DNA of 64,000 nucleotides from assembly GCA_003244145.1 (NCBI GenBank), contig QHBM01000084.1, forward strand, positions 1 to 64,000. Direction: 5' to 3'. The notes under the pieces are model-generated. The model worked only from the letters and a program-made list of their open reading frames with translations. It was not told the origin of the DNA and searched no databases. This DNA is from Chthoniobacterales bacterium (lineage in GTDB: Bacteria > Verrucomicrobiota > Verrucomicrobiia > Chthoniobacterales > UBA10450). Within the stretch, counting starts at the first letter, position 1, and each line of letters opens with the position of its first letter. Below, piece after piece: positions 56,024 through 64,000 of this stretch. The translations under genes and the position numbers were made by a program.

Positions 56024-59000
56024 GTGTTCTTTAATTTTCGCCTTTCCCTTGGATTTGTTATTTGCGGGCTGGGAATCTTGCTCTCACTGGTCGCCTTCGG
56101 CCTTTTTTCGGGGCCAGCTGCCCTGGGCCAGGCAGCAAAGCAGAGTGAAACTTCCGGCGATGTCCAGTTCGGTAGTTCATATCACCACGACCTCTCGCCA
56201 GCTTTTCGCGATCTTCCATCTCAAACGGCCGCAGATCTTCAACAAACGGGCGAGCACGAAGCGAACGAAAACCCTAAGGTGCCGTTCCGCCATGAAGATA
56301 GTCCCGATCCGGTGATTCAAGACAGCCATCCCTCGGCGCTGCGCGCTCTGGCGCCGGATTTGCCTGCCGCCCTCCTTAACTTTGACGGAATCGCGTTCCC
56401 CGGCGTCGCGTGCAACTGCGCGCCGCCCGATACCAACGGTGCCGTGGGGAAAACGCAGTACGTCCAAATGGTTAACGAGGGTTATCAGGTTTTCGACAAA
56501 GCTTCCGGCACTTCAGTCCTGGGGCCCAATAGCATCTCTTCTGTTTGGACTGGCTTTGGCGGCCTGTGTGAAACCGGCGGGCATGGCGATCCAGTCGTGC
56601 TCTACGATCACCTGGCCGACCGCTGGATTATCAGCCAGTTTGCCGGCGCGGGCAGCGGCCCCATCACCGACGAATGCGTGGCCGTTTCTACCACGGCCGA
56701 TGCTACCGGCACCTATAACCGCTATGCTTTTCACCTCGGCTCCAATTTTTACGACTATCCCCATCTCAGTGTCTGGCCGGATGGCTATTACATGAGCGTG
56801 AACGTTTTCAGCGGCGACACCTACCTGGGCCCGCAGGCTTTCGCTTTCGATCGGGGCAAGATGCTCGATGGCCTGCCAGCTAATTTCATCAGCCCGGTAG
56901 GACCTCTCGGCGGAACGGTCGATCCGTTTTTGCCCGCGGATCTGGATGGGCCGACCCTGCCGCCAGCCGCCGCGCCAAACACATTTGTGGGATTCCCGGG
57001 ACAGGCGACCGCTCAAAATTATACCACCTATCATTTTCACGTGGATTTCACCACGCCGGCGAATTCGACGTTTACAATTTTCGCTTCTCCGCCCGCGGCG
57101 GGCTTCACCGCGCTCTGCCCTGCTACTCGGGCCTGCGTGCCTCAAAAGGGAGTCACTTCGGCAAATAATCTGGATGGCCTGGGTGACCGCCTGATGTTCC
57201 GTCTCGCCTACCGAAATTTTGGGGACCATGAAGCCGTCGTTGGAACCTATAGCGTCAACGCCGGGGGGGTGGCCGGCCTGCGCTGGTTCGAGCTGCGCAA
57301 CGTTACGAACGGACCGGTCACAGTCTTTCAAGAGAGCACTTACCGGCCGGACACCTCCTGGCGCTGGATGGGCAGTGCTGCGATGGACGGACAAGGAAAT
57401 CTCGCCATCGGCTATAGCGCCTCCAGCTCGACTATCAACCCCCAGCTCCGTTACGCGACGCGGTTGGCGACGGATCCCCAAAACTTTCTAAGTCAGGGCG
57501 AAGTCCATCTGTTTGATGGCACTGGCAGCCAGAGCGGGACCGGCAATCGTTGGGGCGATTACGCGTCGTTGACTATTGACCCCGTCGACGACAGCACCTT
57601 TTGGTTCACCAGCGAATACTATTCTACGACGAGCACGTACAGCTGGCGCACGCGCGTCGGCAGTTTCAAAATAGTAGCGGTAAGTCCATCGCCTACTCCT
57701 ACTCCAACGGCAACTCCGACAGCGACGCCTACCCCAACGGCAACACCAACCCCGACCGCGACGCCTACTCCTACTCCAACGGCAACACCAACCCCGACCG
57801 CGACGCCTACTCCTACTCCTACTCCAACGGCAACACCAACCCCGACCGCGACGCCTACCCCGACACCAACGGCAACACCTACCCCGACTCCAACGGCAAC
57901 GCCAACACCGGCACCGCCTTCGGGCCTAACCTACTCCGTTAATCCGGCGGTTTATACCTGGGGCCAGGCGATCACAAACAACACCCCTTCCAACTTCGGC
58001 GGGACTCCGACCGCCTACTCGATTTCTCCTGCTCTCCCCGCAGGATTGACGTTTGACACAACGACGGGAGTAGTCGCCGGCACCCCGTCCGCAGTTTCCC
58101 CCACTACGAATTATACCGTCACAGCGTCCAACTTGGGTGGTTCGGGCCAGACGATACTGACAATAACAGTTAATAAGGCGAACCAAACGATTACCTTCAG
58201 CCCGCTTGCCGGCAAGACTTATGGCGACCCAGCCTCCGCTGTGAATGCGACCGGTTCGAGTGGCTTGGCGGTGACATTTTCGATCGTATCGGGGCCGGCC
58301 ACCATCAGCGGCAACATAGTGACTATTACTGGCGCAGGCGCAGTTACAGTGCGCGCAGCACAGGGAGGTGACAGTCACTACAACCCAGCTCCCGATGTCG
58401 ATCAATCGTTTGCCGTGGCAAAGGCAGCTACGTCAGTTTCGGTCATCTCAACCCTTAACCCGTCGAAATCGGGCGATAGTGTCACCTTTGGGGCGGGAGT
58501 CGGGTCCAGCGTAAGCGGGACACAGACAGGCTTCGTTCAGTTTGAGGACAACGGCGCAAGCCTCGGTCCTCCACAGCCACTCAATAGCGGAGCAGCCGCC
58601 ATTTTCTCTACATCGGCCCTCAGCGTCGGGACACATATTATCACCGCGACCTACCGGGGCGACAGTAACTTCAGCGGGTCGACAGGGACACTAGGGGGAG
58701 GACAAATTGTTAACGCCCTTGCCGCGCAGTCGCAGAACGTCTCGACCCGGCTCAGAGTGCTAACCGATGACAATGTAATGATTGGCGGCTTTATCATAAC
58801 TGGAACCGCATCGAAGAAGGTCCTGCTGCGAGCGATTGGTCCATCGCTACCGATTGCGGGCGCCTTAGCCGATCCTATCCTGGAGTTACATTTCTCGGAC
58901 GGCCGCGTCATCCCGAACGACAACTGGAAAATTAACGATCAGACGGGGCAATCGCAGGAGGCAGATATCCGTGCGACTACTATCCCGCCAACAAGCGATC

Positions 59001-59500
59001 TGGAGTCCGCGATGGTGCAGACGCTATCGCCGGGAGCCTATACGGCGATCGTACGAGGGAAGAATGGCGGCACCGGCATCGGGCTGGTGGAAGCTTATGA
59101 CCTGGATCAGGCGGCCCTGTCGAAAATGGCGAACATCAGCACACGTGGCATGGTGGACACCGGGGACAATGTCATGATCGGCGGCTTTATTTTAGGGCCA
59201 GACACGTCTGCTACGACCAAGGTAGTAGTGCGAGGAATCGGTCCTTCGTTGACGCTGACCAATGCGCTTCAGGATCCGACACTGGAATTACATGATGGTA
59301 ACGGTGCGAAAATCGCTTCGAATGATAACTGGCAGGAAGACGCCGGCGCAGCCGAGATTCAAGCCGACAAGCTCGATCCGAAAGACCCACGCGAAAGCGC
59401 GCTCTTGCGAGTGCTCGCACCGGGCGCCTACACTGCGATCCTCGCCGGCAAAGACGGCACGATTGGCCTCGCCTTGGTCGAACTTTACAATTTGCAATAA
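56024..59500 (+). CDS. Giant secreted protein with Ig-like domains, TPT linker and the same C-terminal domain pair
   Basis: A 1158-residue protein with a GTG start ([30 protein letters not shown]). The N-terminal 540 residues look like a secreted beta-propeller or hydrolase-like module ([38 protein letters not shown]). A 75-residue TPT/TAT linker follows at about 555-630, then a putative-Ig domain ([24 protein letters not shown]), MBG-like and Ig-like repeats ([34 protein letters not shown]). The end is two C-terminal domains starting [19 protein letters not shown] and [19 protein letters not shown]. Divergent from 51338-55750, with a shared spacer of about 270 bp. Confidence 0.87.
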   Translation: MFFNFRLSLGFVICGLGILLSLVAFGLFSGPAALGQAAKQSETSGDVQFGSSYHHDLSPAFRDLPSQTAADLQQTGEHEANENPKVPFRHEDSPDPVIQDSHPSALRALAPDLPAALLNFDGIAFPGVACNCAPPDTNGAVGKTQYVQMVNEGYQVFDKASGTSVLGPNSISSVWTGFGGLCETGGHGDPVVLYDHLADRWIISQFAGAGSGPITDECVAVSTTADATGTYNRYAFHLGSNFYDYPHLSVWPDGYYMSVNVFSGDTYLGPQAFAFDRGKMLDGLPANFISPVGPLGGTVDPFLPADLDGPTLPPAAAPNTFVGFPGQATAQNYTTYHFHVDFTTPANSTFTIFASPPAAGFTALCPATRACVPQKGVTSANNLDGLGDRLMFRLAYRNFGDHEAVVGTYSVNAGGVAGLRWFELRNVTNGPVTVFQESTYRPDTSWRWMGSAAMDGQGNLAIGYSASSSTINPQLRYATRLATDPQNFLSQGEVHLFDGTGSQSGTGNRWGDYASLTIDPVDDSTFWFTSEYYSTTSTYSWRTRVGSFKIVAVSPSPTPTPTATPTATPTPTATPTPTATPTPTPTATPTPTATPTPTPTPTATPTPTATPTPTPTATPTPTPTATPTPAPPSGLTYSVNPAVYTWGQAITNNTPSNFGGTPTAYSISPALPAGLTFDTTTGVVAGTPSAVSPTTNYTVTASNLGGSGQTILTITVNKANQTITFSPLAGKTYGDPASAVNATGSSGLAVTFSIVSGPATISGNIVTITGAGAVTVRAAQGGDSHYNPAPDVDQSFAVAKAATSVSVISTLNPSKSGDSVTFGAGVGSSVSGTQTGFVQFEDNGASLGPPQPLNSGAAAIFSTSALSVGTHIITATYRGDSNFSGSTGTLGGGQIVNALAAQSQNVSTRLRVLTDDNVMIGGFIITGTASKKVLLRAIGPSLPIAGALADPILELHFSDGRVIPNDNWKINDQTGQSQEADIRATTIPPTSDLESAMVQTLSPGAYTAIVRGKNGGTGIGLVEAYDLDQAALSKMANISTRGMVDTGDNVMIGGFILGPDTSATTKVVVRGIGPSLTLTNALQDPTLELHDGNGAKIASNDNWQEDAGAAEIQADKLDPKDPRESALLRVLAPGAYTAILAGKDGTIGLALVELYNLQ
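57691..57916 (+). repeat. Coding minisatellite for the TPT/TAT linker
   Basis: About 225 bp built of six-base units such as CCTACT, CCAACG, GCAACA and CCGACC, encoding alternating TPTPTATP. Larger blocks recur, for example CCGACCGCGACGCCTACTCC appears three times. The array keeps the frame (multiples of six) and is clearly expanding or contracting by slippage. Confidence 0.88.
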
Positions 59501-59507
59501 ACCTTTG

Positions 59508-59524
59508 CTCTCCAGGTTGGAGAG
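59508..59524 (+). terminator. Possible terminator hairpin after the giant gene
   Basis: CTCTCCA, loop GGT, TGGAGAG: a perfect 7-bp stem eight bases after the stop at 59500. No long T-run follows, so a factor-independent terminator is only weakly supported. Confidence 0.35.
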
Positions 59525-59599
59525 AATTGATGCACCGAAGTCGGTACCAAGCACCATTGTTTTTTTGGTTGCCCAAGCGTCGGTAAAGCCTTAGCAATA

Positions 59600-59857
59600 A
59601 TGATCGCCCGTCGATCGCAATTGCCATTGAAAACATTTCTAAACACGATCCTGCTCGCAGGTCTTTTAGCCGGAGGCGCCTGCTCGCGGGCGAAAAAGCC
59701 GGCAGAAAACATTGTTGAATTAACGCCGAACCCGAGGTTGCGGTCGGACAGTGAGCAGCTGCAAACCGCGGTGGCGAAAGAAGCGAAAGCCGCCGAGGAG
59801 AGGGAACAGGCGGAGCAGCTCAAGCAAAGCCCTGCTCCCTCCCCACCGCAGCCGTAA
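59600..59857 (+). CDS. Small predicted lipoprotein
   Basis: An 85-residue protein. The leader ends in LLAGLLAGGACSRAKKP, a good lipobox with the Cys as lipidation site. The short mature part is a charged helix (QLQTAVAKEAKAAEEREQAEQLKQ) and ends in PAPSPPQP. No family. Such small lipoproteins with a single helix are common in the envelope. Confidence 0.62.
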   Translation: MIARRSQLPLKTFLNTILLAGLLAGGACSRAKKPAENIVELTPNPRLRSDSEQLQTAVAKEAKAAEEREQAEQLKQSPAPSPPQP

Positions 59858-59937
59858 ATCCTGCAAGGCACGGTTGCGAGCCAGGAGAAATGTCGAAGAG
59901 ATCACCGCGAAGTAACTTCGCGGCGGCACGACCAATC

Positions 59938-60602
59938 TGCGAGCGACCACCGAACAAAGGCAGCTTTCTTCCCCGGCGCCGACCCCGCAAGCCCTCGCCT
60001 GGGACAGCAACACCTTATGGATGGGCTCGCGCGAGCTGCGGCGCATCATCGGATGGCCGCAAAGACATGGACGGTTTCCGAGGAGCAGAAGCGCCGTCAA
60101 TTCCGTGGGCGGCTGTGTCCACCGGTGAAGCTCTTTGGTTCACGATCGGGAAAGGGGCAAGGATGATCGTTATCTCCGGCGCTACACTCCGGGCGAAGGA
60201 TTTTCCGAGACCGAACGAATTCCTTGTCCGGAGTTAACAGGGTCTTATCTCAGTTACAAGGGCGAGGACCTCTACCTAAGTCAGTGGTATAAGTACCGTA
60301 TACTTAAGCTGGACAAGTTGGGGAAGATCACGCGCGTGATTGAAGTCGGCGCTGAAATTAGCGGTCACACTTTTGTGAATGGATCGATCTATGTCTTGCG
60401 CGGGACGGAACAGGGCGAGGGTGACTGGCGGATCGCGCGTCTCGATCCCCGGGAGGAAACGCCGGAGATCACAGAACTCGCTCGAGTTCCGTTCCAATGC
60501 CGCTCACTCGCCTTCGATGGCGAGCATCTTTGGACGAATCATCGCGAAGCGGACGAGGTCGTCTCGTTCGCAATCCCGGAACCGAGGACAAACGCAGCTT
60601 AG
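59938..60602 (+). pseudogene. Beta-propeller-like gene, copy 2, several frameshifts
   Basis: Paralog of 50345-51008. Aligning the DNA by eye shows at least three single-base length differences: after GCGCATC (60047 area), in GAGGAGCAGAAGCGCC (60080 area), and at GGAAAGGGGCAAGG (60155 area). No ATG lies at the equivalent start. The last third is intact and is the tracked ORF 60135-60602 (RYLRRYTPGEGFSETERI to SFAIPEPRTNAA). The 5' part is therefore decayed, while the 3' part is close to copy 1. Confidence 0.75.
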
Positions 60603-60910
60603 CGCAGACCGATTGTTCTCAGAAACTGCTCGTCGATTTTCCCGACGATGGGCAGGCCATGGTCCCTTCGATAGCGTCTGACCGCCCAGCGCGTTTCGAA
60701 ACCAAACTGACCCGAGTGGTCTCCGACATAATACCCGTCTTCTTCGAGTGCCAATTGCACTTTGCGGACGATGGGGTCTCTGCCGTGGCTTTCATAAGTG
60801 AAGCCATCGGGAAGAGTGAGAGGCTCATCGACCTGGCGGGAAGCGCTCGCGGATTGGCCTAGCCCGAGCATTCCAATAAGCATGAAACCGAACAGAGTTA
60901 GTTTTTTCAT
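60599..60910 (-). CDS. Secreted peptidoglycan-binding domain protein
   Basis: A 103-residue protein from MKKLTLFGFMLIGMLGLGQSASAS (signal peptide). The mature part is a single PG_binding_1-like domain: RDPIVRKVQLALEEDGYYVGDHSGQFGFETRWAVRRYRRDHGLPIVGKIDEQFLRTIG. Such domains bind cell-wall peptides. It is the intact version of the fragment at 51005-51218. The tracked start at 61198 lies upstream in the divergent lipoprotein region, so the ATG at 60910 is chosen. Its stop overlaps the end of the propeller copy 2 frame. Confidence 0.85.
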   Translation of the reverse strand: MKKLTLFGFMLIGMLGLGQSASASRQVDEPLTLPDGFTYESHGRDPIVRKVQLALEEDGYYVGDHSGQFGFETRWAVRRYRRDHGLPIVGKIDEQFLRTIGLR

Positions 60911-61081
60911 AGATAGAGACAGCTCCAGTGTTGGCTGAACCATCGCTCTGTCGTGGGGTTTTGCAACGTTGCGAAATTCTTCCCTGGCTCGCTTCTCGGA
61001 CCCGGAGTACGGGCCATCGAAATCTGGCGTAGCCTGCGCCCGGTGCTTGACGAAGAGCGTCACGGGCGCTCTGGTCGCAGG

Positions 61082-61555
61082 ATGCGCAGCCGTTTTTTCC
61101 ACGTGACCGTTCCGGTTACGATGATCGCCGTCGTCATGGTGGGCTTCGCTGGTTGCTGGAAAAAGAGCGGGGAAGCGGTGGTGCTGGAAAAGGAACATAT
61201 CGCCGCGGCAGAGCCCAGTCCTACACCAAAAGACAATCCACCTCCCGCTCCTTCGGCGAGCCCCGCTAAAGCGCCGGAAAAAGAAGAGGTCGCAGCGGCG
61301 CTTGAGTTAGCAGCGGACGAGATCGTGGTCGATTCCATTGTCATGAAGAAGGATGTGCGCGGCACCAGCCGCGACCCGCGAGCAATCGATCGCGAACAAT
61401 GGATCGTAAGGTTGGAGATGATTCAGGACCTGCGCAAGCTCACGGTGTTCACTGAGCGGGCGCGCTGGGAGAAGTTAAAGGTAGGCGATCGCGTTAAGGT
61501 CACCTATCGCCAGGGCAAGTATACGGGCTCGATCTGGAGCGTTAACATCGATTAG
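61082..61555 (+). CDS. Predicted lipoprotein with a C-terminal beta domain
   Basis: A 157-residue protein. The leader runs from MRSRFFHVTVPVTMIAVVMVGFAGCWK with the Cys of FAGCW as lipidation site. A Pro/Ala-rich linker (PSPTPKDNPPPAPSASPAKAPEKE) precedes a strand-rich end (QWIVRLEMIQDLRKLTVFTERARWEKLKVGDRVKVTYRQGKYTGSIW), an OB/SH3-like pattern. Seven bp before the SolA-like gene, so possibly cotranscribed. Confidence 0.66.
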   Translation: MRSRFFHVTVPVTMIAVVMVGFAGCWKKSGEAVVLEKEHIAAAEPSPTPKDNPPPAPSASPAKAPEKEEVAAALELAADEIVVDSIVMKKDVRGTSRDPRAIDREQWIVRLEMIQDLRKLTVFTERARWEKLKVGDRVKVTYRQGKYTGSIWSVNID

Positions 61556-61562
61556 CAGAGCT

Positions 61563-62714
61563 TTGACCTTGAAAAGCGGCTTTGATGTTGCGGTAGTAGG
61601 TTTGGGCGGAATAGGAAGCGCTATTCTGGCTCATTGCGCGTCGCGCGGTGCGGATGCCATTGGGTTCGAGCAATTTTGTCCTGCCCACGACCTGGGGTCT
61701 TCGCACGGCAGGACCCGCATGATTCGTAAAGCTTACTTCGAAGATCCCGCTTATGTCCCGCTCGTTCTTAGGGCGTTCGAGTTATGGCGCGAGCTGGAAC
61801 AGGCCACGGGCGAAAAACTGTTGCGCGTCACCGGCGTGCTCTCAGTAGGCAGGGAAGGCAGTGCGATAATCGAAGGAACCCAGCGTGCAGCGCGAACGCA
61901 CGATCTCTTATTAGAGTCCTTTACCCGACAAGAGATGAAGGCGCGTTATCCAAGCCTTGAGCTATCTCAGGGCGAAGTGGCACTCTTCGAACCGGACGGC
62001 GGCGTGCTCGATCCGGAGCGAGCTGTGCGAGCGCATTTGAAAACGGCGGAAGCGTCGGGAGCCGCGACCTGTTTTGGCGTGGCCATGGAGAGATGGCAGG
62101 CAACAGCTGATGGCTTTGAGCTCCACCTTTCCGACGGCACAAGTGTCTCCGCGAGAAAACTTGTTCTCGCGCTGGGTTCCTGGTTCCAGGAAATTCTTGC
62201 GGCGTTAGGGATTCGCATTCGCGTGCAGCGCAACGTCCAGGCCTGGTTCACGCCCGCGACCAGGATCTATCAAGCGCCAAACTTTCCGGCCTTCCTCCTC
62301 GATCGTCCGGAACTACCCGCGCCCCTCTACGGTTTTCCCGATTTCGGCGACGGCGTCAAAGCGGCGTTTCACGGCTTCGGCGACTTGACCGATGCGACTC
62401 ACATCGATCGCGTGGTAGATTTCTCGCGCGACGTCGAGCCGATCGTCAGAGCGATGGACCAATGGATGCCGGGGGCGACCCAAACTTTCCGCGAGGCCAA
62501 GGCATGCATGTATTCGCTTACACCTGACAGCAATTTCGTGATCGACCGTCATCCGGAGCACGCCGACCTGATCTTGTGCGGCGGGTTTTCCGGCCATGGC
62601 TTCAAATTCGCGCCGGTCATCGGCGAAATCGGAGCTGATCTGGCTTTGGAGGGCGGCTCGCGGCATCGGGTTGATTTTCTCTCCTTGCGAAGATTTATCT
62701 CCACGGCGCCTTGA
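61563..62714 (+). CDS. solA: N-methyl-tryptophan oxidase/sarcosine oxidase-like flavoenzyme (SolA-like)
   Basis: A 383-residue flavin oxidase of the monomeric sarcosine oxidase/SolA group. FAD motif VVGLGGIGSAILAH opens the protein, then GSSHGRTRMIRKAY, and the covalent-flavin Cys is Cys315 in EAKACMYSLTPD (monomeric sarcosine oxidases use Cys315, SolA Cys308). GGFSGHGFKFAP closes the FAD site. The substrate may be an N-methyl amino acid such as sarcosine or N-methyltryptophan. No ATG fits the start; TTG at 61563 (MTLKSGF) or the TTG two codons later is used. Confidence 0.9.
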   Translation: MTLKSGFDVAVVGLGGIGSAILAHCASRGADAIGFEQFCPAHDLGSSHGRTRMIRKAYFEDPAYVPLVLRAFELWRELEQATGEKLLRVTGVLSVGREGSAIIEGTQRAARTHDLLLESFTRQEMKARYPSLELSQGEVALFEPDGGVLDPERAVRAHLKTAEASGAATCFGVAMERWQATADGFELHLSDGTSVSARKLVLALGSWFQEILAALGIRIRVQRNVQAWFTPATRIYQAPNFPAFLLDRPELPAPLYGFPDFGDGVKAAFHGFGDLTDATHIDRVVDFSRDVEPIVRAMDQWMPGATQTFREAKACMYSLTPDSNFVIDRHPEHADLILCGGFSGHGFKFAPVIGEIGADLALEGGSRHRVDFLSLRRFISTAP

Positions 62715-62751
62715 GGTGTCGCTATCCATACGGCAAAGTGCGGCCCATCAC

Positions 62752-63213
62752 GTGAGCAAGCGAACAAAAACTCTCAGCATAACTTTCTTTGTGATCGGAT
62801 CGATTGCGCTAGGGCAGACCGCAAACGCCGGATCTGTCGGCGATTTTTTTAAGGCTCTGGGCAATTCCATCGCTCATCCGGGCCAGCACCCAAAGCCCAA
62901 GCCGCATGACACTCCGGCCGCGAGCAAGCGGCCCAAAAAAGATGGGCCGGTCAGTGTCGCCGATTTGCCGCCGGCGCCCAACCAGCCGCCGCCGGTAGCC
63001 ACGACGCCGACGCCCACAGTGCGCCCTGCTTCGATCTCGTCGGAGACGAAGAACTCGAAGCGCGATATACCTTATGCCATCCCGGTCCCGAACAAGCCCG
63101 GCTTTGTCACCAGCCCGTACGCGCCGAAGCAGGGCCTGGTTGATGTTCGTGGTTTCCCGAGTGGGAGCGAAGTCAAAGATCCTTATACCGGCAAGATCTT
63201 TCTCACGCCCTAG
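62752..63213 (+). CDS. Secreted proline-rich protein of unknown function
   Basis: A 153-residue protein with a GTG start (VSKRTKTLSITFFVIGSIALGQTANAGSV), giving a signal peptide. A long Pro-rich region (PKPKPHDTPAASKRPKKDG, APNQPPPVATTPTPTVRPA) is followed by a short conserved-looking end RDIPYAIPVPNKPGFVTSPYAPKQGLVDVRGFPSGSEVKDPYTGKIFL. The end resembles small domains found at the C-terminus of several secreted verrucomicrobial proteins, though I cannot name it. The tracked start 52 codons upstream overlaps the SolA-like gene. Confidence 0.65.
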   Translation: MSKRTKTLSITFFVIGSIALGQTANAGSVGDFFKALGNSIAHPGQHPKPKPHDTPAASKRPKKDGPVSVADLPPAPNQPPPVATTPTPTVRPASISSETKNSKRDIPYAIPVPNKPGFVTSPYAPKQGLVDVRGFPSGSEVKDPYTGKIFLTP

Positions 63214-63233
63214 GGCAGAGTTAACTCCAGTTA

Positions 63234-63899
63234 CTAGGGGGCGATGGCGCGGACGACGAGGTTGTCGAAGCGGACATCCATGGGTTGACTCTTAGGTTGC
63301 GTCGTTACCGCAAAGCCGACCGAGCCCACCTCAAAGGCGTCATCTGTTTTCTCGAGGAGCTTCTCCCCGTTGACATAGAAGGTGAGCGTGCTGCCGGAAC
63401 AATCAGCGCGCAGACGGTTCACCGCGTTACCCGGTTTGATCGCTTTTGATTCCTTGCCATAGGCGATCGCATCCCAAAAAGTAGGACTGGTCCGTTTCAG
63501 GATCGCATAGAGGCCGTCTCCACGGATGGCAAAGACGTAGGCTTTGCTGGCGGTTTGTTCGTTGGCTTCCGCGCGGCAGAGAATCCCGAAGACGCCATTT
63601 CCCGGACCGGCGGCGAGCCGCGCGTCCACTTCCACCGAGAAATTATCGAACTTCTGTTTCGGCAGGATCGAGTAGGTATTGAAGTCGGCTTTGTTAAGGA
63701 GGATGCGATACGCGCCCTCGAGGTAAGCAAACTCACCGTAGTCAGTCTTGGAAACATTCCAGCCGTTCGCGGGCTTGGAGAAGTCATCCTGGAAAAAGAC
63801 GGTGCCGCCGGCTGCCGAGCTGGCACTACTTTGGGCGAAGCTCGCTAGCTTAAACATCGTGCCCAGAATGAAGAGCGAACCCAGGAGCTTAAGTTTCAT
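63234..63899 (-). CDS. Secreted LamG/DUF1080-like carbohydrate-binding protein
   Basis: A 221-residue protein with signal peptide MKLKLLGSLFILGTMFKLASFAQSS. The rest is a concanavalin-A-like beta sandwich of the DUF1080/LamG type: VFFQDDFSKPANGWNVSKTDYGEFAYLEGAYRI, then DNFSVEVDARLA, GNGVFGILCRA and DVRFDNLVVRAI. Such domains bind or cleave carbohydrates, or serve as adhesion modules. Monocistronic, convergent with the proline-rich gene. Confidence 0.82.
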   Translation of the reverse strand: MKLKLLGSLFILGTMFKLASFAQSSASSAAGGTVFFQDDFSKPANGWNVSKTDYGEFAYLEGAYRILLNKADFNTYSILPKQKFDNFSVEVDARLAAGPGNGVFGILCRAEANEQTASKAYVFAIRGDGLYAILKRTSPTFWDAIAYGKESKAIKPGNAVNRLRADCSGSTLTFYVNGEKLLEKTDDAFEVGSVGFAVTTQPKSQPMDVRFDNLVVRAIAP

Positions 63900-63919
63900 A
63901 ACTTAGAGTTAGTGTAACT

Positions 63920-64000
63920 TCACATTCCAAGCGCCGTTCGCAAGTGAGGCACGAGGCGTTTGCTGAACTCCACTGAATCGCCGGCGGAAAGGTGCGACCA
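63920..64000 (-). CDS. C-terminal end of an unidentified gene (runs off window)
   Basis: In the minus frame ending with TGA at 63920-63922 the last 26 codons read WSHLSAGDSVEFSKRLVPHLRTALGM. The wording looks like a genuine protein end with an amphipathic helix. Too little is visible for a family call. Confidence 0.4.
   Translation of the reverse strand, partial: WSHLSAGDSVEFSKRLVPHLRTALGM

Noticed and set aside
57691-57916. Possible CRISPR array
   Set aside because: The repeats are contiguous hexamers in frame with the TPT linker, with no unique spacers.

Overview
This is a moderately GC-rich bacterial chromosome segment with dense, mostly short transcription units on both strands. I found no rRNA, tRNA, CRISPR array, prophage or intact insertion sequence. 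The most likely source is a soil or freshwater member of the Verrucomicrobiota (Chthoniobacterales-like). Reasons: very large secreted proteins with Thr-Pro linkers, Calx-beta and Ig-like modules and a shared C-terminal domain pair; many small signal-peptide proteins; lipoproteins; an isolated rsmH; and abundant short intergenic repeats. No taxonomic marker gene is present, so the assignment is inference.

Layout. 0-11 kb: zinc alcohol dehydrogenase, small secreted proteins (DUF3828, DUF3833, one with a nearly identical internal duplication), an esterase, rsmH, a DUF885 metallopeptidase and a class III nucleotide cyclase with FlgO-like and TPR regions. 11-18 kb: DoxX, a decayed 3' copy of an MFS gene, a trypco2-like lipoprotein, the intact Fsr-like MFS exporter, a SixA-like phosphatase between inverted palindromic repeats, TrmO, two cupins, DUF1697 and TMEM175. 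18-29 kb: membrane M28 peptidase, cupin, one-domain asparaginase, a truncated SIMPL gene, aminotransferase plus 2-hydroxyacid dehydrogenase, GNAT, SnoaL-like protein, a hydrolase and small membrane proteins. 29-41 kb: an Asp-box propeller protein, cupin, a TetR remnant coupled to a hydrolase, LemA with an M48 protease, a spermidine-synthase-like protein, MOSC and RhlE.

41.4-47.6 kb is the most distinctive block. Five tightly packed minus-strand genes encode, in transcription order, a lipoprotein alpha/beta hydrolase, a second lipoprotein, a small helical protein, a polytopic membrane patatin and a fused trypsin-like protease/NUC1 nuclease. Together they carry lipase-, protease- and nuclease-type active sites, and they look like one unit acting at the envelope or on an invader or competitor. 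Next to it, divergently, lies a cyclic-nucleotide-binding/glutaredoxin-like/thioredoxin-reductase-like flavoprotein with a UBP-type zinc finger protein.

49.7-64 kb: a YdeI-like protein, then two copies of a duplicated segment (propeller gene plus peptidoglycan-binding gene) that flank two giant divergent surface proteins. Both propeller copies are frameshifted, at different places. The window ends with a SolA-like oxidase, a proline-rich protein and a LamG/DUF1080-like protein.

The strongest non-genic signal is a family of short tandem arrays with a 7-bp period (one with an 8-bp half) at nine or ten sites. They are often directly at start codons or at the edges of broken genes, and resemble in form the heptanucleotide STRRs of cyanobacteria.
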